From contig NZ_CP071129.1 of assembly GCF_017220215.1 (NCBI RefSeq), forward strand, positions 2,232,001 to 2,296,000: a stretch of 64,000 bases of DNA, given 5' to 3'. Under the pieces are notes generated by a model that had not been told where the DNA came from, ran no database searches, and saw nothing but the letters and a program-made list of their open reading frames with translations. The stretch comes from Caballeronia sp. M1242 (GTDB lineage: Bacteria > Pseudomonadota > Gammaproteobacteria > Burkholderiales > Burkholderiaceae). Both the position numbers and the translations under genes were made by a program. How positions within the stretch are numbered: the first letter of the stretch is position 1; the number at the start of each line of letters is the position of its first letter. Of this stretch, positions 57,152 to 64,000 are shown piece by piece.

Positions 57152-58267
57152 TCAGAAACGGTGAGACAAGCCCACGCCGACGAGCGTCTGCGATGTCTCG
57201 CGCTTCGTCACCGAAACGCCCGGCCAGCTCATCGTCGCGGTGCCGTGGTTCTTCATATAGCCCGCGCGGGCGTAGACCGTGGTGCGCTTCGACAGGCTGT
57301 GATCCGCGCCGAGCTCGAACGCCAGCGTGTTGTTGTCCGCGCCGCGCACCTTGCGCTGGACGGCGGCGAACTCGATGACGTCCGCATCCGTTGCCTGGAT
57401 CGTCATGCCGGCTTCGGCGATGCTGTTCGAATTGGCCGCGTTCAGGCGTGCTGCGAGCGAGCCTGCCGGTGCGCTCTGCGGCCGCGAGTAGATGTAGTTG
57501 AACTGCAGGTTGACGATACCGAAGCGATACGCGAGCGCGCCCGTGTAGTGGTCGGTCGACATCATGGCGAGAGGTCCCGGCAGTCCTGGCAACGTTCTCG
57601 CGCCCTGATGCTCGTTCTGATAAGCGATGCCTGCATAGAAGCCGTATCCGGTGTACATGGCGGCGACGTCCAGCGTGTTGCCGAGCGTCGTCGGCACCGG
57701 ATACGACGAGGTGGCCGCGAGCGCGTACATCGCGTACAGCTGGAAGCCGTTCAGATTCGGCGACTTATACAGCACCGAATTGCTGAGACGGCCGGGGCCG
57801 GCCTGAGTCGCGAGCGTGTTGCGGTCAGTGGCGATGGCCGCTGCCGAAAGCGGCGACAAGACCTCGTTGCCCCTGAACGGATCGCCGTAATACAGCACCC
57901 AGAAAGTGGGCTGGTATTGACGGCCGAACGACAGCGTGCCGTATCGCTCGTGCGTCAGCCCGAGCCACGCCTGCCGGTAGAACAAGGCGGTAGGATCAAC
58001 GAAGAACCCGCCGTTGTTGGTCGTGTATCCGCTCTCGAGGTCGAAGACCGCGCGCAAGCCGCCACCCAGGTCTTCGGTTCCCTTGAAGCCGATCTGCGAA
58101 CCGGCCAGCCCGCCGCTGCGCTCCATGATCGAAGATGTGCCGCCGTTGTTGAGATACTGACCGAATACATCGACCACGCCGTACAGCGTGACGCTCGATT
58201 GCGCCGCCGCGCTACCGGCCGCAGCGGCCGCTGCCATTGCCAAAATCGTCTGTCTGATGAAGCGCAC
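57152..58267 (-). CDS. Gram-negative porin (OmpC/Burkholderia type)
   Basis: A 371-residue outer-membrane porin starting at GTG after a good AAGGAG site; the ATG at 58330 adds a non-signal extension. The signal peptide ends near S-A-A-A-Q, followed by S-S-V-T-L-Y-G-V-V-D, the classic first strand of these porins, and a terminal Phe (G-L-S-H-R-F). It is first gene of the leftward beta-oxidation block, 28 bp ahead of the SDR. Confidence 0.92.
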   Translation of the reverse strand: MRFIRQTILAMAAAAAAGSAAAQSSVTLYGVVDVFGQYLNNGGTSSIMERSGGLAGSQIGFKGTEDLGGGLRAVFDLESGYTTNNGGFFVDPTALFYRQAWLGLTHERYGTLSFGRQYQPTFWVLYYGDPFRGNEVLSPLSAAAIATDRNTLATQAGPGRLSNSVLYKSPNLNGFQLYAMYALAATSSYPVPTTLGNTLDVAAMYTGYGFYAGIAYQNEHQGARTLPGLPGPLAMMSTDHYTGALAYRFGIVNLQFNYIYSRPQSAPAGSLAARLNAANSNSIAEAGMTIQATDADVIEFAAVQRKVRGADNNTLAFELGADHSLSKRTTVYARAGYMKNHGTATMSWPGVSVTKRETSQTLVGVGLSHRF

Positions 58268-58931
58268 GCCTGTCTCCTTTTTTTGTGGCGCATCCGGCCA
58301 GGTGCGGTTACAACACTCCCGATTGCTCACTCTCCGTTGGACGCGGGCCAGCGCCGTCCGCGTCGCAAACGTGGACGCTCTGCGTCGTCCATCGTTAATT
58401 AGGTATGCTTATCTAAATGCTCACTTCTGTCGCGTGGCTTGAAGGACGCACTACGCGCTTTCGACCGCGACTTCGCGGCTCATGCTCTCCCGCACCGGCG
58501 CGTCCGCCAACGAGGTGCTTCGCGGCGATGCTTAGGTATGTGCATGAACTGCGATCGAAACGTGTGTCGGTATCGCGTCTATCCTCCGATGCCCGGTACG
58601 CCCGTATGCGGGGTACATGGCGAAGGATATGCGGTATCCCGATTCGCGCCGCCCCCTCGTTAAAGGGGGGATGCCGCGGAGCGCGAGCCCGGTCAGCTAG
58701 TGCGATGCAACTCGCGCAAAGCATTGATCCGAAAGGGCGTTCCGGTCGCGGACCGACAGCAACGCCAGGTTCTCGCTACGGGAAAACGATGAACGCCCCG
58801 CGCTGCCGCCCGCTGTCGTGCTGCGTCGCCATCAGACAGCGCATCGCGCGCCGCGCCCCCTCGCGACGAGGGGGCGTGCGCGCGCCGGCCGCTCTCTATC
58901 ATTGGCCGACACGAACATACGGAGGCAGTCA
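58268..58931. other. Divergent intergenic region, porin / CoA transferase
   Basis: 664 bp without a supportable gene. An A/T-rich pocket at 58394-58420 (GTTAATTAGG, CTTATCTAAATG) is the likeliest porin promoter site. Two hairpins are present: 58652-58669 (CCCCCT with AGGGGG) and 58854-58876 (CGCCCCCTCG with CGAGGGGGCG, 3-nt loop, no T-run). A 172-codon frame across it has no protein-like features. Confidence 0.6.
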
Positions 58932-60074
58932 ATGACAGCGACAAAGCGCGGGCCGCTTGCCGGGCTCAGAGTGCTGGAGATCGCGGGCATCGGGCCGGGG
59001 CCCTTCTGCGGGATGCTGCTCGCGGATCTCGGCGCGGACGTGGTGGTCGTCGACCGCATCGCAGCGGCCGCCGACGCGCTCGATCTCGGCGACACGCAGA
59101 TCGCTAATCGTGGCAAGCGTTCGGTCGCGGTCGATCTGAAGAGCGCCGATGGCGTCGAGACGGTGCTCGGCCTCGTCGAGCATTGCGACGTGCTGATCGA
59201 AGGCATGCGCCCCGGCGTAATGGAGCGTCTCGGGCTGGCGCCGGACGTATGTCTCGCGCGAAATTCACGGCTCGTCTACGGCCGCATGACCGGCTGGGGG
59301 CAACACGGCCCGCTCGCGCAGGCAGCGGGGCACGATCTGAACTACATCGCGCTGTCGGGCGCGCTGTGGTACGCCGGTCAGCCGGGCACGGCGCCCCTGC
59401 CGCCGCCCAGCCTCGTCGGCGACGTTGGCGGCGGCGCGCTGTATCTCGCCGTCGGCATTCTCGCGGCGGTCATGCACGCGCGCGCCACGGGCCACGGTCA
59501 GGTGATCGACGCGGCCATCGTCGATGGCAGCGCGCACATGACGACGCTGCTGCTCGCGCTCCAGGCTTCTGGCCAGATGACGCACGAGCGCGGCGAAAGT
59601 CTGCTGGACGGTCCGCACTGGTACAACACGTATCGCTGCGCGGACGGCGGCTATGTGTCGGTGGGATCGCTGGAGCCGAAGTTCTATGCGTTGCTGCTCG
59701 ACAAGCTCGGCCTGTCCGACGACCCCGCGTTCGCCAAGCCCTACGACCGCCGTGCGTGGCCCGGGCTGCGCGAGCGGCTCGCGGAACTGTTCGCCACGCG
59801 CACGCGCGACGAATGGTGCGCGCTGCTCGAAGGAACCGATGCGTGCTTCGCGCCGGTCCTGAGCCCGGAGGAAGCCGCTGCGCATCCGCACATGCGTCAG
59901 CGCGAGATCTACACGCGTGAGAACGGCGTGCTCCAGGCGAACCCAGCGCCGCGCTTTTCCGTCACGCCGCCCGCCCCGCCCGGCGAGATTCCGCGCCGCG
60001 GGCAGCACACCGAAGCGGTGCTGCGCGACTGGGCACGCTCTTCCCATTCCGACTTTACGAAGGATTCCAAATGA
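58932..60074 (+). CDS. CaiB/BaiF CoA transferase family, alpha-methylacyl-CoA racemase-like
   Basis: A 380-residue class III enzyme. The N-terminus G-P-L-A-G-L-R-V-L-E and G-P-G-P-F are family marks. H134 (G-H-D-L-N-Y-I-A-L-S-G) and D164 (L-V-G-D-V-G-G-G) are 30 residues apart, the spacing of the catalytic His and Asp of mycobacterial alpha-methylacyl-CoA racemase. It inverts the 2-methyl centre so that acyl-CoA dehydrogenase can act. Start at 58932 has GGAGG upstream. Overlaps the next gene by 4 bp. Confidence 0.9.
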   Translation: MTATKRGPLAGLRVLEIAGIGPGPFCGMLLADLGADVVVVDRIAAAADALDLGDTQIANRGKRSVAVDLKSADGVETVLGLVEHCDVLIEGMRPGVMERLGLAPDVCLARNSRLVYGRMTGWGQHGPLAQAAGHDLNYIALSGALWYAGQPGTAPLPPPSLVGDVGGGALYLAVGILAAVMHARATGHGQVIDAAIVDGSAHMTTLLLALQASGQMTHERGESLLDGPHWYNTYRCADGGYVSVGSLEPKFYALLLDKLGLSDDPAFAKPYDRRAWPGLRERLAELFATRTRDEWCALLEGTDACFAPVLSPEEAAAHPHMRQREIYTRENGVLQANPAPRFSVTPPAPPGEIPRRGQHTEAVLRDWARSSHSDFTKDSK

Positions 60075-61216
60075 CCGACACCGCTCACCTGTTCCTGACC
60101 GAACAACAGAACCTGATTCGCGATTCGGCGCGTCGCGTGGTCAGCGAGATCGTCGCGCCGACCGCCGCCCGGCGCGATCGCGAGTCGGCGTGGCCGCGCG
60201 ACGAACTCAAGGCGCTCGCCGAACTCGGCTTCCTCGGCATGCTGATTCCCGAGGAATACGGCGGCACGGGCGCGGGAGTGCTGGACCTGTGTCTCGCGCA
60301 ACACGAGATCGCCGCCGCCGACGCGGGCCTCGCCACGATCATCCACGTGCACAACTTCACGGCGCTGAACATCGTCGAACACGGCACGGAGGAACAGAAG
60401 CGCCGCTACTTACCTGCCATGGCGCGCGGCGAGTCCATCGGCGCGTTCCTGTTGACGGAACCGCACGCCGGCTCCGACACCGCCGCGCTGCGCACCACCG
60501 CTCGCAAGGACGGCGACAGCTACGTGGTCAACGGCTCGAAGCAGTTCATCTCGAACGGCAGCGAAGCGGGCATCGGCGTTCTGTATGCGATGACCGACAA
60601 GACCGCCGGCAAGCGCGGCGCGAGCTTGTTCGTCATCGATCCGAGCCAGCCCGGCTATCACGTGACGCGCGTGGAGAGCAAGCTCGGCCAGCACACGGCG
60701 CACACGGCGCAGATCACGCTCGAAGACTTTCGCGTACCGGCCGCCAACCTGCTCGGCAACGAAGGCGACGGCTATCGCAAGGTGATGGGCGGCCTGTCGG
60801 ATGGGCGGATCGGCATTGCATTCATCGCGGCGGGCGTGGCGCGCGCGGCGCTGGAGGCTGCGGTCAGCTATGCGAAGGAGCGCGAAGCGTACGGCGCGCC
60901 GATCATCCGGCTGCAAGGCGTGGCGTTCGATCTCGCCGATATGGCCGCGCAAGTGGACGTCGCTTACCAATATTGCCTGCACGCTGCGCGTCTGCGCGAT
61001 GCCGGCGTCGCGTGCGTGAAGGAAGCGTCGATTGCGAAAATGTTCGCGAGCGAGATCGCCGAGAAGGTCTGCTCCGATGCGCTGCAGATTCACGGCGGCT
61101 ACGGCTATCTCACCGACTTCCCCGTCGAGCGATACTTGCGCGACGTGCGTATCTGCAAGATCTACGAGGGGACGAGCCACATTCAGAAGCTGATTATCGC
61201 GCGCAGTCTCGGCTGA
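60071..61216 (+). CDS. Acyl-CoA dehydrogenase partnered with the racemase
   Basis: A 381-residue acyl-CoA dehydrogenase: L-L-T-E-P-H-A-G-S-D, Q-I-H-G-G-Y-G-Y-L-T-D and catalytic E366 in Y-E-G-T-S-H-I-Q. Translationally coupled (ATGA) to the racemase-like gene, so the two probably act in sequence on branched acyl-CoA. Short-branched-chain or medium-chain type by sequence style. Confidence 0.9.
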   Translation: MTDTAHLFLTEQQNLIRDSARRVVSEIVAPTAARRDRESAWPRDELKALAELGFLGMLIPEEYGGTGAGVLDLCLAQHEIAAADAGLATIIHVHNFTALNIVEHGTEEQKRRYLPAMARGESIGAFLLTEPHAGSDTAALRTTARKDGDSYVVNGSKQFISNGSEAGIGVLYAMTDKTAGKRGASLFVIDPSQPGYHVTRVESKLGQHTAHTAQITLEDFRVPAANLLGNEGDGYRKVMGGLSDGRIGIAFIAAGVARAALEAAVSYAKEREAYGAPIIRLQGVAFDLADMAAQVDVAYQYCLHAARLRDAGVACVKEASIAKMFASEIAEKVCSDALQIHGGYGYLTDFPVERYLRDVRICKIYEGTSHIQKLIIARSLG

Positions 61217-61237
61217 ATTCGCTGCTTCGCCAATGCA

Positions 61238-61260
61238 AAATGCCCGGCTCGACCGGGCAC
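61238..61260. terminator. Convergent hairpin terminator
   Basis: TGCCCGG (61241-61247) pairs with CCGGGCA (61253-61259); AAAA on the left gives a T-run on the minus strand. It closes the leftward SDR-MaoC block and may also stop the rightward pair. Confidence 0.7.
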
Positions 61261-61285
61261 GTTGCTTTCTAGACCACGCTTTCGG

Positions 61286-62185
61286 TCATGCGCAAACCAG
61301 CTTGAGGAACGCGCCGACCTGCTGCCCCGACTCCTCGTACTCCTGCGCCGTGCTCCAGTTCGCGATGTCCCCGAAGCGCGCCGCCACGCCTTCCGGCGTG
61401 ACTTCCGCGTCCGGCAGCAGCACGGGCACGGTCTCGACGATGGTCGCCGCCGCGAACGCGCCGCCGCCCGCCGCGATGATCGTCTTCGACGGCGCATTCT
61501 CGCTTGCGAGGAACAGCACGGCCGGCGTCACGCGCTCCGGCTGAATGCGCGCGAGCATGGCTTCGGGCAGGATGTCGGCGGTCATGCGCGTGGCGGCCAC
61601 CGGCGCGATAGTGTTGACCTTGATGTTGTTTTTCTTGCCTTCCGTAGTCAGCGCGTTCATCAGGCCGATCACGCCCATTTTCGCCGCGCCGTAGTTGGCC
61701 TGGCCGAAGTTGCCGTACATGCCCGACGACGACGTCGTCATCACGATGCGGCCGTAGCCCTGCTCGCGCATGATGTCCCACACCGCCTTGGAGCAGTGGA
61801 TCGAGCCCATCAGGTGAACGTCGAGCACGGCCTCGACATCGGCCATGTCGAGCTTCGCGAAGCTCTTGTCGCGCAGAATGCCGGCGTTGTTCACGAGAAT
61901 GTCCACGCGGCCGAACTCGGCCACCGCGCGCTTCACCATGTCCTGCACCTGCGCGAAGTCCGCGACGTTCGCGCCGTGCGCGATGGCCGTGCCGCCCGCC
62001 TTGCGGATTTCATCGACCACGGCGAGCGCGGCCTCCGACGAGCCGCCGCTGCCGTCGCGCGCGCCGCCGAAATCATTGACCACGACTTTCGCGCCGCGCT
62101 CGGCGAATGCAAGCGCATGCGCCCGCCCCAAACCCGCGCCCGCGCCGGTGACGATCGCGACTTTGCCATCGAAACGAATACTCAT
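61286..62185 (-). CDS. SDR resembling the (3R)-hydroxyacyl-CoA dehydrogenase domain of MFE-2
   Basis: A 299-residue SDR. Its start [20 protein letters not shown] and V-V-N-D-F-G-G are very like the N-terminal domain of peroxisomal multifunctional enzyme type 2 (HSD17B4). Catalytic Y-G-A-A-K is present. It has the extended C-terminal part of that domain. It acts on (3R)-hydroxyacyl-CoA, matching the R-specific hydratase next door. Confidence 0.88.
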   Translation of the reverse strand: MSIRFDGKVAIVTGAGAGLGRAHALAFAERGAKVVVNDFGGARDGSGGSSEAALAVVDEIRKAGGTAIAHGANVADFAQVQDMVKRAVAEFGRVDILVNNAGILRDKSFAKLDMADVEAVLDVHLMGSIHCSKAVWDIMREQGYGRIVMTTSSSGMYGNFGQANYGAAKMGVIGLMNALTTEGKKNNIKVNTIAPVAATRMTADILPEAMLARIQPERVTPAVLFLASENAPSKTIIAAGGGAFAAATIVETVPVLLPDAEVTPEGVAARFGDIANWSTAQEYEESGQQVGAFLKLVCA

Positions 62186-62221
62186 GCTTGATGCTCCATT
62201 CCAGTTGTCGAGAGATGAGGT

Positions 62222-62677
62222 TCAGGGAAACAGACGCATGATCGATTCAGCGACGCACGCGGGCTTGTCCGACCCTTCGCACTCGACCGTCATTTCCACT
62301 TTGAGCTGCGCGCCGCCCTGCCCGATCGCGTCCCACGAGATCAACCTGAAGTGGGCGCGCACGCGGGCGCCCACCTTGACCGGCGCGACGAAGCGCACCT
62401 TGTCCAGACCGTAGTTCAGGCCGCTTTTCGTTTCCTTGATGTGGAACGCGGTGGCGAGAAGCGCCGGCAGCAGGCTCAACGTGAGAAAGCCGTGCGCGAT
62501 GGTGCCGCCGAACGGCCCGCTCTTCGCGCGCTCGACATCGACGTGTATCCATTGGTGATCGCCCGTTGCGTCCGCGAAGAGATTGACGCGCGCCTGGTCG
62601 ACCAAAAGCCACTCGCTCGTGCCGATGGATTCGCCCACGAGCGGCTGCAAGTCCGCGATCTTGTCGAAGTTCTTCAT
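62222..62677 (-). CDS. MaoC-type (R)-specific enoyl-CoA hydratase
   Basis: A 151-residue hot-dog protein with the hydratase 2 pattern D-A-T-G-D-H-Q-W-I-H and G-G-T-I-A-H-G near residues 38-65. It would make (3R)-hydroxyacyl-CoA from enoyl-CoA. The start at 62677 overlaps the upstream acyl-CoA dehydrogenase stop by 4 bp; the frame continues upstream but family similarity begins here. Confidence 0.9.
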   Translation of the reverse strand: MKNFDKIADLQPLVGESIGTSEWLLVDQARVNLFADATGDHQWIHVDVERAKSGPFGGTIAHGFLTLSLLPALLATAFHIKETKSGLNYGLDKVRFVAPVKVGARVRAHFRLISWDAIGQGGAQLKVEMTVECEGSDKPACVAESIMRLFP

Positions 62678-63828
62678 GCCTGTATGTCCCTCTGAAGCAA
62701 GGCGTGTTGCAACTGCGCGGCACAGGCCGCTTCGTGACGGTCGCTGCTGCCGAACAGCACGTCCGCGACGACCGCGCGCTTGTAGTAATGGCCGACCGCG
62801 TATTCCTCGGTCATGCCGATGCCGCCGTGAAGCTGGATGGCCTGCGCGCACACGAACTTCGCGGCGCGGCCGATCAGCGCCTTCGCTTGCGAGACCGTGC
62901 GCTGGCGCGCGGCAGCGTCGTCGTCGTGCAGAAGTGAGGCGAGGAGCGCGAACAACATCGAACGCGCGATTTCGAGTTCCGCCGCCATGTCCGCCATGCG
63001 ATGCTGCAGCGCCTGAAAGCTGCCGATCGGCACGCCGAACTGCTTGCGCATCTTGAGGTACTCGGCGGACATTTCGATGGCCTTTTCCATCCCGCCGATG
63101 AGTTCCGCGCACAACGCCACGGTGCCGTGCGCGAGGCCGTGATGCAGCGCCGCGAGTCCGTCGCCGGGCGCGCCCAGCACGGCGTCTTCGCTCACCACGA
63201 CGTCATCGAGCGCGATCTCGGCGGCCCAGCTTCCGTCGTGCAGGCGCAGCGGCCGGCACGCCACGCCGGGCCGCGACGCCGCCACGAGAAAGAGCGTCAG
63301 CGGACCGTCGTCATCGATGGCGGCCGACACGATGAACGCGTTCGCGCCCGGCGCGCCGAGCACGAGCGTCTTCGTGCCGCGCAGCGAGAAGCCTTCGGCG
63401 GTGCGGGTCGCGCGGGTTCGAACCGGCTCGGGAAAGCCGCGCGACTGCGCTTCGCTATAGGCGAGCGCGAGCCGCAGCGAGCCATTGGCAAGTTGCGGCA
63501 CGATGTGGTCGAGTTGCGCGGGCGCGGCGGCGGCCACGAGCGTTTGCGCGGCCAGCACGCCGCAGCCGAGATACGGCTCCACGACGAGCGCCCGGCCGAA
63601 CTCCTGCGCGATCAGCGCCGTGTCGATGACCGTGCCGCCCAGCCCGCCGTACGCTTCGGGCAGCGCGGCGGCGAGCCAGCCGTTGTCCGCGAACGCCTGC
63701 CAGTGCAGAGGCTCACTCCGTCCGCTTTTCAATAGCGCGGCGCGCGCCTCGAATCCGCATTCTTTCTCTGCGAAGCGGCGCACGCTGTCCTGCAGCAGTT
63801 GCTGCTCGGAATCCAGTTTGAAATTCAT
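62674..63828 (-). CDS. Acyl-CoA dehydrogenase lacking the usual catalytic Glu motif
   Basis: A 384-residue acyl-CoA dehydrogenase fold (Q-L-H-G-G-I-G-M-T-E-E near residue 334). In place of the Y-E-G-T-S-E-I block it has L-F-G-S-S-D-R-H (F359), so the standard catalytic base is absent. Heteromeric acyl-CoA dehydrogenases of steroid catabolism (ChsE/FadE pairs) have such degenerate subunits. The partner is probably the gene 15 bp upstream. Starts M-N-F-K-L-D-S-E-Q-Q. Confidence 0.88.
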   Translation of the reverse strand: MNFKLDSEQQLLQDSVRRFAEKECGFEARAALLKSGRSEPLHWQAFADNGWLAAALPEAYGGLGGTVIDTALIAQEFGRALVVEPYLGCGVLAAQTLVAAAAPAQLDHIVPQLANGSLRLALAYSEAQSRGFPEPVRTRATRTAEGFSLRGTKTLVLGAPGANAFIVSAAIDDDGPLTLFLVAASRPGVACRPLRLHDGSWAAEIALDDVVVSEDAVLGAPGDGLAALHHGLAHGTVALCAELIGGMEKAIEMSAEYLKMRKQFGVPIGSFQALQHRMADMAAELEIARSMLFALLASLLHDDDAAARQRTVSQAKALIGRAAKFVCAQAIQLHGGIGMTEEYAVGHYYKRAVVADVLFGSSDRHEAACAAQLQHALLQRDIQA

Positions 63829-63843
63829 GTTCTGTGGGCTCCA

Positions 63844-64000
63844 TCAGAGTTGGAACAGCATCTTCGCGATGATGCCGCGCTGCACTTCGCTCGTTCCGCC
63901 GTAGATGGTGGAAGCGCGCCGGAAGAACATTTCGTTCGCCATGCCGCGCGCGACCTGCTGATGCGGCAACGGTTCGCCCGTCGCCGCGTCGTGAGGCTCG
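63844..64000 (-). CDS. Acyl-CoA dehydrogenase, C-terminal fragment at the window edge
   Basis: The last 51 or so codons of an acyl-CoA dehydrogenase, ending I-Y-G-G-T-S-E-V-Q-R-G-I-I-A-K-M-L. The Y-G-G-T form replaces the catalytic Y-E-G-T, as in FadE26/34-type subunits whose base lies elsewhere. The rest of the gene is beyond base 64000. Confidence 0.85.
   Translation of the reverse strand, partial: EPHDAATGEPLPHQQVARGMANEMFFRRASTIYGGTSEVQRGIIAKMLFQL

Noticed and set aside
58417-58935. 172-codon plus-strand frame upstream of the racemase
   Set aside because: Arg/Ser/Pro-rich with no domain, overlaps the racemase start and contains hairpins; treated as intergenic.

Overview
The window is high-GC chromosomal DNA of a beta-proteobacterium, most likely family Burkholderiaceae (Burkholderia/Paraburkholderia/Caballeronia group). 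This is inferred from gene content and protein style: the kynBUA block with a divergent Lrp-type regulator, DUF3579, the tol-pal block ahead of tRNA-Lys, and a Burkholderia-type porin. No species is claimed. Both ends are cut inside genes (murJ at the left, an acyl-CoA dehydrogenase at the right).

Left half (1-41500) is mostly core genome. Cell envelope and housekeeping genes come first: murJ, rpsT, argF, murB, yajQ, plsY, ybaK-like, xerD-ogt-queG, tsaE-amiC. Then a DMT exporter, pirin, a thioredoxin-TPR chaperone (cnoX), tcdA, pdxH, cfa, a DUF72 protein and msrA follow. Next are tryptophan catabolism (kynR / kynBUA), an IclR regulator divergent from gcdH, a YqjD/YqjE-type membrane stress module, a five-gene minor-pilin operon, and glyA-nrdR. 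The glyA leader carries a clear ZTP (pfl-type) riboswitch. The complete ybgC-tolQRAB-pal-cpoB operon and a tRNA-Lys(UUU) gene close this half. Between cnoX and tcdA lies an array of six degenerate, roughly 115-bp copies of the 3' end of tcdA.

Middle (about 41500-48600) looks like an accessory insert next to tRNA-Lys. By eye it is less GC-rich than its flanks. It holds a periplasmic-binding-domain histidine kinase, an SdsA-type alkyl sulfatase, a DUF4239 membrane protein, a FixJ/NarL-type response regulator and a receiver-only response regulator. Two promoter regions in this block share the same operator arrangement: a TTGCCC-N4-GGGCAA palindrome followed 21 bp later by a second TTGCCC half-site. 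This suggests one regulon, and it is the best candidate here for an undescribed regulatory system.

Right part (48600-64000) is acyl-CoA catabolism. A leftward eight-gene block begins with a porin and continues SDR, etfB, etfA, a hydratase/3-hydroxyacyl-CoA dehydrogenase fusion, thiolase, a large acyl-CoA dehydrogenase and an SDR. Divergent from it are an alpha-methylacyl-CoA racemase-like CoA transferase and an acyl-CoA dehydrogenase. Facing these is a leftward block of two atypical acyl-CoA dehydrogenases that both lack the usual C-terminal catalytic Glu, a MaoC hydratase and an SDR resembling the dehydrogenase domain of peroxisomal MFE-2. Together these look like beta-oxidation of alpha-methyl-branched or cyclic/steroid-like acyl-CoAs, with electrons passed to ETF. 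The substrate is inferred, not proven.
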